Below, in pieces: positions 40,943 through 48,210 of a DNA stretch of 64,000 nucleotides; within the stretch, counting starts at the first letter, position 1, and each line of letters begins with the position of its first letter. The stretch lies in the NCBI GenBank assembly GCA_039589195.1, contig JBDHHV010000001.1, positions 81,555 to 145,554 on the forward strand, written 5' to 3'. The notes under the pieces were generated by a model. It did no database searches, was not told the DNA's origin, and saw only the letters and a program-made list of their open reading frames with translations. This DNA comes from JBDHAC01 sp039589195. GTDB lineage: Bacteria > Gemmatimonadota > Gemmatimonadetes > Palauibacterales > Palauibacteraceae. The position numbers and the translations under genes were made by a program.

Positions 40943-41508
40943 TCAGTGGGCCAGACTGTCGGATCCCGCTCCATGAAGTCCTCCGGCTCCACCCCGAGGG
41001 CATCCGCCATTCTCGCGTAGTAGTTGAAGAAGCCGATCACCTCGGTGGCCGTGAGGATTTCCTCATCGGTCCAACCGTGACCGCGCAAGTCGTCGATCGT
41101 GCGCCGCGTGACGGTGCCCGGCTCGCGCGTCACCTGCACCGCGAAATCCATCAGCGCGCGCGTCTTGGGGTCGAGTGCCGCGTTTCGGTAATCACGCCTG
41201 ACCTGGGTGGCGAGCTCGTCATCGCCGGTCACGACACGGAGATCCTCCCCGTGAGCTTCCGTTCAGTAGAAGCAGCCCAGCTCGCGTGAGGTGACTGTGG
41301 CGAGCATTTCCCGTATCGACCGCGACAGGGATCCGGGACCCAGCATCAGCGTTTTGTACAGGCGAATCGAGGCGTCGAGCACCGGTGCGTTGAGGCTCTG
41401 AATGCCTACGATGTTGAACACTCGTCCGGCGCGGGCTATGGCCTGGTCGTACTGGCGCTTGAGGGTGCCGGTCGCTTCTTCGGGAGAGACTGTTCGGATG
41501 TAGGGCAT
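40939..41508 (-). CDS. AhpD-like (carboxymuconolactone decarboxylase fold) probable selenoprotein
   Basis: The frame from ATG 41508 to TAG 40939-40941 is open for 189 codons apart from one TGA at 41263-41265. Upstream: MPYIRTVSPEEATGTLKRQY to TSRELGCFY. Downstream in the same frame: TEAHGEDLRVVTGDDELATQ to MERDPTVWPTD. In AhpD-like proteins the motif is CxxCxxxH; here it reads Cys79-Phe-Tyr-UGA82-Thr-Glu-Ala-His86, so the UGA replaces the reactive second Cys, as selenocysteine would. A SECIS-like hairpin follows at the right distance. A strong GGAGGT precedes the start. The role would be thiol/selenol-dependent peroxide reduction. Alternative: a nonsense-mutated pseudogene, unlikely given the exact position. 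Confidence 0.8.
41235..41253 (-). promoter_or_regulatory. Bacterial SECIS-like hairpin for UGA decoding
   Basis: On the mRNA, nine nt after the UGA, CACGGGGA pairs with UCUCCGUG (8 bp, one G-U) around the loop GGA. The loop starts 18 nt after the UGA and begins with G, meeting the usual bacterial SECIS rules (loop 16-37 nt downstream, a G in the first two loop positions, upper stem of 4 bp or more). The stem is made entirely of coding sequence. Confidence 0.7.
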
Positions 41509-41645
41509 ATCGCTCGTACCTCCAGGACAGGCTGCAAACCCGGGTTACTCACGCTCCCGCGCAGGACCCGGCCGCTTGCGGAAAGAGTAGACCTGCTTGA
41601 CCATGGTCGCACCTGGCGGCTTTAGAAGGGTTCGAGAGAGGACGA

Positions 41646-43289
41646 ATGGGGCGTCAATCCGGAGCCGAGCGAACGGGTGGCACGGTCGGCCGTGCTGCGT
41701 ATTACCGTGGCGCGATCGTGATCGTCGTCGCGGCCGTAGGCGTCCTCGGTTTCTTCGCGCTCCAGACCGACATCTCCGGCCAATTCCATGACGACAGCCT
41801 GTATCTGACCGTCGCCAAGTCGCTAGCGGAGGGCGACGGGTATCGGATCGCGAGCGTGCCGACGACCCCGGCGCAGACCAAGTACCCACCCCTCTACCCG
41901 TATCTGCTTTCCGGTGTGTGGCGCGCGTCGCCCTCGTTTCCCGACAACCTCCTGTGGCTCAAGCTGACGAGCGTCGCTTTCCTGATGGGGATCACCGCGC
42001 TGGGTGGAGCGTTCTATGCGCGGTACACCGGGCGAATGGATCCGGGCGGAGTGGCTTTCTCGCTCCTCCTGGGTGGGAATATGCTCGTGTTCCCGTTTGC
42101 CGATTACACGCTGACCGAGTTGCCGTTCTTGCTGCTGTGTCTCGCGGCCTTCGTGATCGCCGACCCCAATCGGTCTCCCGCAGCCGTGTCGGGTCGACAG
42201 GCGGCCCTCCTAGCCATCGCCGTGGGCCTGGCGTTCCTGATCCGGCAGGCGGCGATCCCCTTGATCGTGGCGGGCGCGGTGTACTTGACGGTCGGGCGCC
42301 GAGCGCGCCCTCTGGCCATGTATCTGGCCCTCGTCGCTCTGGTGGCGGCGCCGTGGGTGATGTTCAAGCTCGCGAACGCCGGAGCGCCCCCCAACCCTCT
42401 GTTCGAATACTACTCCGCGTACGAGAAGTCCGTCCCGTTGCTGGCGCTGGATGACCCCGGGTACGCCATGCAGATCGTGCTCGCCAACGTCTGGTATGTG
42501 GCCCGAGCACTCGACCTGTCGCTTGTTCTCCCGTACGCGCCGGGACTGCGTCCGTTCGTGTACCCGCTTCTCCTCTGGGGGCTGTATCTCCTCGCTCGTC
42601 GCCGTCCACACTTCCTGTTGACCTTCGCCGTCTTCTACCTGACCCTGATCCTCCTGTGGCCGTTCGACCCCGGTCGGTACAGTATGCCGCTCGTGCCGGT
42701 GATCCTGCTCTCGTTCATCATGGGCACCGTGGCGGCGTTCGAGCGGCTTCGAACGCTCGTAGAGCAACCGGCACCGCGCTGGGTGCTGCGGAGCCTCGTC
42801 CTCCTGCCCCTGCTGGCCATCGTGGTGCTCGATGTAGCGTGGGTAAGGGTCTTCCTCCGCCCGGTGCCCGGAAAGACGAGGGTCGCGTTCTCGGCCTGGC
42901 TGGACTATTCCTGGACCGGGTTCGAAGAGACGTTTGACTGGATCCGTGAGCACACCGAGCCGGACGCGTTGTTGGCGAGCGCGTACGACCCCATGTACTA
43001 CCTGTTCACGGGGCGGCAGGGAGTACGCCCCTGGATTCACCGCCCCGAGACCTACTTCTACCCGCTGGGTGGCGGGGAGCCGCGCATGGGCCCCGCGGGC
43101 GAGGTTAGGCAGGCTTTGACGGAGCTCGGGGTCGGATACATGGTGATCGATCCGATCGATGGCTATGTGGAGGGTGACGCGGCGCAGGAGCTCATGGCAG
43201 AGATTCTGGCGGGCTACGCCGAGCCGCCGGCGCTCGCGTACATCAGCACCGATGGACTACACCGGGTGTACCGTCTGCCTCGCGAGTAG
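41646..43289 (+). CDS. Polytopic glycosyltransferase of the PMT/ArnT (GT39/GT83) fold
   Basis: This 547-residue membrane protein has about 10-12 hydrophobic helices. The first extracytoplasmic loop after TM1 carries the acidic pair expected of GT-C enzymes (DISGQFHDDSLYLTVAKSLA), then GDGYRIASVPTTPAQTKYPP, LYPYLLSGVWR. The C-terminal soluble part (TFDWIREHTEPDALLASAYD, RPETYFYPLGGG) is typical of the family. It probably transfers a sugar from a polyprenyl-phosphate donor on the outer face of the inner membrane. GAGAGGA precedes the ATG. Acceptor unknown; no other envelope-sugar genes are adjacent. Confidence 0.8.
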   Translation: MGRQSGAERTGGTVGRAAYYRGAIVIVVAAVGVLGFFALQTDISGQFHDDSLYLTVAKSLAEGDGYRIASVPTTPAQTKYPPLYPYLLSGVWRASPSFPDNLLWLKLTSVAFLMGITALGGAFYARYTGRMDPGGVAFSLLLGGNMLVFPFADYTLTELPFLLLCLAAFVIADPNRSPAAVSGRQAALLAIAVGLAFLIRQAAIPLIVAGAVYLTVGRRARPLAMYLALVALVAAPWVMFKLANAGAPPNPLFEYYSAYEKSVPLLALDDPGYAMQIVLANVWYVARALDLSLVLPYAPGLRPFVYPLLLWGLYLLARRRPHFLLTFAVFYLTLILLWPFDPGRYSMPLVPVILLSFIMGTVAAFERLRTLVEQPAPRWVLRSLVLLPLLAIVVLDVAWVRVFLRPVPGKTRVAFSAWLDYSWTGFEETFDWIREHTEPDALLASAYDPMYYLFTGRQGVRPWIHRPETYFYPLGGGEPRMGPAGEVRQALTELGVGYMVIDPIDGYVEGDAAQELMAEILAGYAEPPALAYISTDGLHRVYRLPRE

Positions 43290-43385
43290 TCCTCGATCTT
43301 GCTGCGTTCCCGGCCCGGACCCATCCTGCATGGATGTCGTGTGATCGGGCCGGGGAGGTGGCACTTGTGGTTTGAGGAGGTCGAG

Positions 43386-44189
43386 ATGAGACGTGTAATT
43401 GCGCTCGCAGGAGCCATCGCGGTATCGAGCGTGACGACCCCGGCCGGAGTCGCCGCGCAGGAAGGCGGCGACCTGGCTCAAGTAATCACGTGGGAAGTCG
43501 ATCCCGGTGACGCGTCGGCATTCGTCGAGGGCATCGAGGGAATCGTCGCGGCCGCCAAGAAGATCGGGCTGTCCTCGGACTATGGCTGGACGTTCTGGCA
43601 GGACGACCTCTACCAGTACAAGCTGGTCTTCCCGATTGCGGCCATGTCGTACTTCGACGATCCACAGCAGTGGATGGCCCAGTTCATGGGAACGGAAGCC
43701 GAAGCCGACCTGATGGCGGCGTTCGAGAAGCTGAACGGCGTCGACTCCCGGGTGCTCAGCGATGCGGTATTCGAGGAGGTGCTCGACTGGTCGCGCATGA
43801 TGGATGATATGGGCGAGCAGATGCCGGGGCTCGTGCACATCGATGAGTTCTGGCTCAAGGGAGGCGTCGAGGAGGAGTTCGGCGGGCTCGTGACCGAGCT
43901 CTATACGCTGTACGACGAGATCGGCGCTCCGTACTCCACCATTGGACACCGCCCGCGGATCGGCAGCACGGGGCAGATCGTGTTCGTCACGCTCGTCGAC
44001 TCCCGCGAGAACTACTACGGCGCGAACAGCGCCATGGGCCTTCTGCAGAAGGCCGGCAAGGTGGACGAGTGGAGCGCCCTGGTCGCGCAGTTCAACGGCA
44101 TGATCACGGCCGGCAAGCATTACGACAGCGACTTCCTTCCCAACATGAGCTACATGGGTCCCGAGATGGGGATGTCGGAAGGAAACTGA
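43386..44189 (+). CDS. Secreted protein with two dimeric alpha-beta-barrel-like repeats
   Basis: This 267-residue protein has a signal peptide (MRRVIALAGAIAVSSVTTPA GVAAQ). GAGGAGG lies 5 nt before the ATG. The mature part seems to hold two similar alpha+beta units: QVITWEVDPGDASAFVEGIE to QWMAQFMGTE, and LVHIDEFWLKGGVEEEFGGL to IVFVTLVDSRENYYG with VDEWSALVAQFNG. This spacing (strand, helix with FxxxI, Tyr/Trp strands) recalls NIPSNAP/ABM ferredoxin-like folds. No catalytic residues can be named. A strong terminator follows, so it is monocistronic. Confidence 0.6.
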   Translation: MRRVIALAGAIAVSSVTTPAGVAAQEGGDLAQVITWEVDPGDASAFVEGIEGIVAAAKKIGLSSDYGWTFWQDDLYQYKLVFPIAAMSYFDDPQQWMAQFMGTEAEADLMAAFEKLNGVDSRVLSDAVFEEVLDWSRMMDDMGEQMPGLVHIDEFWLKGGVEEEFGGLVTELYTLYDEIGAPYSTIGHRPRIGSTGQIVFVTLVDSRENYYGANSAMGLLQKAGKVDEWSALVAQFNGMITAGKHYDSDFLPNMSYMGPEMGMSEGN

Positions 44190-44223
44190 GGGGTCCGGCG
44201 GAACAGTAGCCCGGCGGAGAGAG

Positions 44224-44254
44224 GGCCCGCGGTCGACGGTCGCGGGCCTTTTTT
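44224..44254 (+). terminator. Strong intrinsic terminator
   Basis: GGCCCGCG (44224-44231) and CGCGGGCC (44241-44248) form a perfect 8-bp stem with a 9-nt loop, followed directly by six T. It ends the transcript of the secreted protein and lies against the stop of the convergent proline-racemase-family gene. Confidence 0.9.
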
Positions 44255-45290
44255 ATCGGATGAGGAAGCCCTCCCTTAACGGATCAGCCGGATCGATCAG
44301 AAATTCGTGCCGGCCGGTCAGGTAGGCGCGACCACCCACTTCCGGCACGATCGCGTCGTGCCCGCCAATGCGAATCGAATCGGTGATCCGGCCCGAGAAC
44401 CGCGTTCCGATCACGCTCTCGATCCAGATCTCCTCTCCCACCCCGAGCCGGCCCCGCGCGTGGAGGATGGCGAGTCGGGCGCTCACGCCCGTGCCCGTGG
44501 GGCTGCGGTCCACTTCCCCGTCCGCGAACACGCACACGTGGCGGCTGTGGTGTGCGACGTCGGAAGGGGGGCCGGTAAAGATGGTGCCGTACAGGAACGC
44601 CAGATCCGGTCCGTCCGGGTGTGTGATGTCGGGATCCGCAGCGGCTGCTTCCTTGATGGCTCTACCGGCATGGATCAGCGACTCCACGCTCGAAGGCAGG
44701 AGGTCCAGCCCGAGATCACCGGCGTCCACAAAGGCGTAGAAGGCCCCGCCGAAAGCCAGGTCGTACCTGACTTCACCGAGTCCGGGCACGGCCACCGTCT
44801 GATCCAGCGCGGCGGCGAACGAGGGCACGTTCAGGAACCGCACCTCGCGCACGCGTCCTCCCTCGATGCGCGCGCGGGTGCGCACGAGACCCGCGGGCGT
44901 GTCGATCGCCAGGCTGGTGACCGGCTCCTGCCATGGAAAGCGACCCGTCTCCAGCACGACGGTGCTCACCCCGATGATCCCGTGTCCGCACATCGTGCTG
45001 AACCCTTCGTTGTGCAGGAACAGGACGGCGAAATCGGCCTCCGCCGTGACCGGGGGCATGACCAGGCAGCCATACATATCGGCGTGGCCACGCGGCTCCC
45101 ACATGAGCGCGGATCGGAAACGATCGAGGTGGTCCTGTGCGTAGCGACGGCATTCCAGCACCGTATCGCCGTCGGGCTGCGGAAAGCCGTCCAGGATCAC
45201 GCGCAGAGGCTCCCCTTCCGCGTGTGCGTCGACGGTCACGAGACGCGCCCAGCCGTCGGGGATCTCCCATGTGCCGCTCGTCGCGCTCAT
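44253..45290 (-). CDS. Proline-racemase-superfamily enzyme, probable trans-3-hydroxy-L-proline dehydratase
   Basis: The 345-residue protein of the proline racemase fold has the first catalytic residue Cys in EGFSTMCGHGIIGVSTVV. The second position, Cys in racemases and 4-hydroxyproline epimerases, is Thr here (DRSPTGTGVSARLAIL). The Cys/Thr pair is the hallmark of trans-3-hydroxy-L-proline dehydratases, which make delta-1-pyrroline-2-carboxylate. YGCLVMPPVTAEADFAVLFL and the substrate Asp region match. ATG 45290 gives the normal family length; in-frame ATGs at 45344 and 45380 would add an unrelated leader. No pyrroline-2-carboxylate reductase is adjacent. Confidence 0.82.
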   Translation of the reverse strand: MSATSGTWEIPDGWARLVTVDAHAEGEPLRVILDGFPQPDGDTVLECRRYAQDHLDRFRSALMWEPRGHADMYGCLVMPPVTAEADFAVLFLHNEGFSTMCGHGIIGVSTVVLETGRFPWQEPVTSLAIDTPAGLVRTRARIEGGRVREVRFLNVPSFAAALDQTVAVPGLGEVRYDLAFGGAFYAFVDAGDLGLDLLPSSVESLIHAGRAIKEAAAADPDITHPDGPDLAFLYGTIFTGPPSDVAHHSRHVCVFADGEVDRSPTGTGVSARLAILHARGRLGVGEEIWIESVIGTRFSGRITDSIRIGGHDAIVPEVGGRAYLTGRHEFLIDPADPLREGFLIR

Positions 45291-45463
45291 CCAGATCGGT
45301 CCTTGATTCCCCGGTATGACTCTCACGCCCCGGTTGCCGTCCATGAGAGCGCATTGACGGAGTCGCGTCGAAGCTCCCATCGTTCGGCGGATTCACGCGG
45401 TCCCTCGCCACCCCCCGGGGTGGCGCCGCGGATCCCCGCGGCCCCTTACCCCAGGAGGCACGG

Positions 45464-46069
45464 ATGAAGCCCAGAGCCCTGGCCGCCGAGCTTTTCGGCA
45501 CCTTCGGTCTCACGTTGGCGGTCTTGATCTCGATCAACAACCCCGACTTCCCGGTCCCCACTGCGGTCATCGCGGGGCTCACGCTGGGACTGTTCGTCTA
45601 CACGATCGGGTCGATCTCCGGCTGTCACATCAACCCGGCGGTCACCATCGGGCTCGCATCGATCGGGAAGATCGACATCCCCAACGCCGCCGCCTACATC
45701 GTGTCACAGTTCGTGGGCGCGGGCATCGCGCTGGCGATCGGGAACGCGATCTTCGCGGCGCCCGCGGAGTTGGTGGCGGGTGGCTCGGTCGGCATCGGGC
45801 TAGCCGAGCTGCTGGGCGCTCTGCTGTTCCTGTTCGGGATCGCGGCCGTGGTGCTGGGTCGGGTGCCGGAGGCCATGAGCGGGGTCGTCATCGGAACATC
45901 CTTCACGCTCGGCGTGCATTTCGCCGCGCACACGTCCAACGGAGTGGTGAATCCAGCGGTCGCGCTCGGAATCGGGTCGTTCAGCGCCCCCTACATCTGG
46001 GGCCCGATCGTGGGCGGCGCGCTGGGGGCCTGGATCTCGTCGATGCTAATGGAGCGCAAGCAAGGCTGA
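45464..46069 (+). CDS. Aquaporin/glycerol-facilitator (MIP) family channel, atypical
   Basis: The 201-residue channel has six membrane helices and two half-helix loops: SGCHINPAVTIGLASIG and SNGVVNPAVALGIGSF. Both NPA boxes are present. In standard MIPs the second reads NPAR, the Arg forming the aromatic/Arg filter; here it is NPAV, so the filter is changed and the solute may be other than water or glycerol. It is also shorter than the usual 230 or so residues, with minimal tails. GGAGG precedes the ATG (CAGGAGGCACGG). It is divergent from the hydroxyproline dehydratase gene, with 173 bp between. Confidence 0.85.
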   Translation: MKPRALAAELFGTFGLTLAVLISINNPDFPVPTAVIAGLTLGLFVYTIGSISGCHINPAVTIGLASIGKIDIPNAAAYIVSQFVGAGIALAIGNAIFAAPAELVAGGSVGIGLAELLGALLFLFGIAAVVLGRVPEAMSGVVIGTSFTLGVHFAAHTSNGVVNPAVALGIGSFSAPYIWGPIVGGALGAWISSMLMERKQG

Positions 46070-46092
46070 GGACGGTTGGAAAAGAAGAAGCG

Positions 46093-46119
46093 GCCTGCCG
46101 CCAGCCGCGCGGCAGGCCA
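46093..46119. terminator. Hairpin terminator between convergent genes
   Basis: GGCCTGCCGC (46093-46102) and GCGGCAGGCC (46110-46119) form a 10-bp perfect stem with a 7-nt loop. On the minus strand it is followed by TTCTTCTTTT, so it is an efficient terminator for the leftward oxidoreductase operon and a hairpin stop for the aquaporin gene. Confidence 0.75.
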
Positions 46120-46145
46120 TACGGAAGACGGGCCTCGCGAGGCCC

Positions 46146-46349
46146 TCAGCCGTCTTCGTTACCAATGTTGGGGACACCTCCCATCAAGTCGGCGGCGGCC
46201 GTCCCCGGGATCGGATCGATCTCGTGCCACCCCATGACGATCCCCGGGTGGCCGACCTTGGCGGAATACGCGGTTCCGTCGTCGCAGATCACATACATGC
46301 GATCCGCCTTCTCGTGCAGGATGATGCCCACTGGCCTGCGCTTGCTCAT
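46146..46349 (-). CDS. Small protein of unknown function
   Basis: This 67-residue protein starts MSKRRPVGIILHEKADRMYV at 46349, with GGGAGGA 4-5 nt upstream. It looks like one compact beta domain (IILHEKADRMYVICDDGTAY, SAKVGHPGIVMGWHEIDPIP), ending in an acidic, Gly-rich tail. No known family is recognised. It is the last gene of the leftward oxidoreductase/membrane-protein unit, about 90 nt after the preceding stop. Confidence 0.6.
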   Translation of the reverse strand: MSKRRPVGIILHEKADRMYVICDDGTAYSAKVGHPGIVMGWHEIDPIPGTAAADLMGGVPNIGNEDG

Positions 46350-46441
46350 CGGTCCTCCCTCGCCCCTGTTCGCTGCCTGGCGCCCCCGTACCTCGCGGCC
46401 CATCGCATGAGGTGGTCCGTCAAACGGGCGTTTTCTCGATC

Positions 46442-47122
46442 TCAGAGCCCCTCGGGCGGGCTCGTATCCCGAGCGATTGTTGCAGGACGCGGGCCAGCGC
46501 GCGCTTCTCCCGCGGACTGTCTGGCCGAGAGCCATATGAGGGCGACGGCGACCGTCGCGCCGACGAGGTTGGCTACCAGATCCCAACCCGTGTTCCGATA
46601 GCCTCCCACGTTCGTCTCGGGAACCAGCAGCGTGGCGACGAACTCGACCACTTCGTTGAGGGCGCCGAACCCCAGACCACCGGCCGCCGACAGCACCATC
46701 AGCCCGAAGCCCGAGGTCGCGTGGCCACCACGACGGGAGATGGCGGCCCGAAGTCCCTGCCAGCACACCCAGGTCGTCATCCCGAACCCATAGGCGTGCA
46801 CGAGGTGGTCGTACTTGAGCCGGCCGGGGATCAGCCACAGGGTGTAGAGCACGCGGCTGTCGGCGTTGACGGGCCACCCTTCGGGCACGATTAGGAGCCC
46901 ACCGGCCATGTGCGCGAGCCCCCAAATGCTCAGCCCCCACAATACGCCCGCGCTCAGCCGCACCGACCGGTGCACGGCCCACACGACGCCGATCAGGACG
47001 AGCATGATCGCGATGTAGAACAGGAACTCCGCGTTCCCGCGTAGGGTGGCCATGACCAGCGCGAGGGCGAGGTATCCGAAGGTGAATGCGGCAACCGGCC
47101 ACAGCTTGCCGGATCCGTGCAT
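46442..47122 (-). CDS. Polytopic membrane protein, DUF2238/YjdF-like
   Basis: This 226-residue integral membrane protein has about six helices (LWPVAAFTFGYLALALVMAT, FLFYIAIMLVLIGVVWAVHR, GLSIWGLAHMAGGLLIVP). Conserved polar residues between helices, LKYDHLVHAYGFGMTTWVC and FGALNEVVEFVATLLVP, match the DUF2238 pattern (DHxxH... and NExxE). These His, Asp and Glu positions could bind a metal. A GTG at 47134 is an alternative start. It follows korB by 32 nt and is probably in the same transcript. Function unknown. Confidence 0.7.
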   Translation of the reverse strand: MHGSGKLWPVAAFTFGYLALALVMATLRGNAEFLFYIAIMLVLIGVVWAVHRSVRLSAGVLWGLSIWGLAHMAGGLLIVPEGWPVNADSRVLYTLWLIPGRLKYDHLVHAYGFGMTTWVCWQGLRAAISRRGGHATSGFGLMVLSAAGGLGFGALNEVVEFVATLLVPETNVGGYRNTGWDLVANLVGATVAVALIWLSARQSAGEARAGPRPATIARDTSPPEGL

Positions 47123-47154
47123 CTCAGTAGTCACGCGGTCTGCCCGGCAACCGG

Positions 47155-48210
47155 TTACTGGAACAGCTTCATCAGCTTCGACAACTCGCCGCTCCCCGGG
47201 CACAGCTCATCGAAGGGAAGCTCCACCAGTGGCTGCTCGACGGTGTCGAGCATGGAGTGCAGGTCGCTTGCCTCGGGGTCGATATACAGGAGTCCCGTGA
47301 CCACTTCACCCGCCACGAGCCGCTCGCGCACGTATACGTAGGCTCCCTGGCGATCCGTCGGATCGAAGTCCTCGGCCACTTTGCGGAAGCGGACTATGCT
47401 CCCATCGTGCATGCGCACCTGGCGGACCTCGCCCCCTTCGTAGTCTGCCGTGATCTCGTCCGCGGGCGGGACGAAATCGGCCGCGGCGAGCTCGGAATAG
47501 TGCAGACGCGTGTACGCGTAGCTCTTGGTGGAACCCTCGTGGTCATTGAAGGTCACGCACGGCGAGATCACGTCCACGAGCGCGAAGCCGGGGTGGGTGA
47601 TCCCCGCCTTGAGGATCGGGACCAGCTGCTCCTTGTCTCCGGAGAAGCTCCTCGCCACGAAGCTCGCCCCCAGCGTGAGCCCGAGAAGAACCGGGTCGAT
47701 CGGCGGTTGAGGGTTCGGAACGCCTCGCTTCGAGGTCGAGCCCACGTCGGCGGACGCCGAGAACTGCCCCTTGGTCAGCCCGTAGACCCCGTTGTTCTCG
47801 ACCAGATACAGGAGGTTCAGATTGCGGCGCACGGCGTGGCACAGCTGCCCCAGCCCGATCGAGAGCGAGTCACCGTCCCCGGAGACGCCGATGTAGACGA
47901 GCTCCCGGTTCGCGGCGTTCGCGCCCGTGGCGATTGCCGGCATGCGGCCGTGCACGGAGTTGAACCCGTGCGACTGTCCGAGGAAATACGCCGGTGTCTT
48001 TGACGAACACCCGATTCCCGAGAGCTTGGCCGCGCGGTGCGGCGGGATATCCAATTCCCATACCGCCTCGACGAGCGCCGCCGTGATCGAGTCGTGCCCG
48101 CACCCGGCGCACAGAGTCGACATCGATCCTTCGTAGTCGCGCTGCGTCAGCCCGAGCGCGTTCTTCTGGAGTCCGGGGTGGACGATCCTGGGCTTGGCGA
48201 TATAAGTCAC
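47155..48210 (-). CDS. korB: 2-oxoacid:ferredoxin oxidoreductase, beta subunit
   Basis: The 351-residue TPP-binding subunit has STLCAGCGHDSITAALVEA at the N-terminus (Fe-S/TPP contact Cys), IGCSSKTPAYFLG and the TPP/Mg motif GVSGDGDSLSIGLGQLCHAV with NNGVYGLTKGQFS. It decarboxylates a 2-oxoacid and passes electrons to ferredoxin; with the fused alpha/gamma subunit this is the 2-oxoglutarate or branched 2-oxoacid type (KorAB). The GTG start at 48210 overlaps the alpha-subunit stop as GTGA. Such two-subunit enzymes replace 2-oxoglutarate dehydrogenase in many bacteria. Confidence 0.92.
   Translation of the reverse strand: MTYIAKPRIVHPGLQKNALGLTQRDYEGSMSTLCAGCGHDSITAALVEAVWELDIPPHRAAKLSGIGCSSKTPAYFLGQSHGFNSVHGRMPAIATGANAANRELVYIGVSGDGDSLSIGLGQLCHAVRRNLNLLYLVENNGVYGLTKGQFSASADVGSTSKRGVPNPQPPIDPVLLGLTLGASFVARSFSGDKEQLVPILKAGITHPGFALVDVISPCVTFNDHEGSTKSYAYTRLHYSELAAADFVPPADEITADYEGGEVRQVRMHDGSIVRFRKVAEDFDPTDRQGAYVYVRERLVAGEVVTGLLYIDPEASDLHSMLDTVEQPLVELPFDELCPGSGELSKLMKLFQ

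Noticed and set aside
40939..41232. Separate small gene for the C-terminal half of the AhpD-like protein, starting at GTG 41232
   Set aside because: It lacks any RBS, begins in the middle of the domain and is in frame with the upstream half; the UGA between them is better read as selenocysteine.
41545..41603. 19-codon ORF (MVKQVYSFRKRPGPARERE) upstream of the AhpD-like gene
   Set aside because: Very short, no RBS, and in the promoter gap of the divergent glycosyltransferase; no support for translation.
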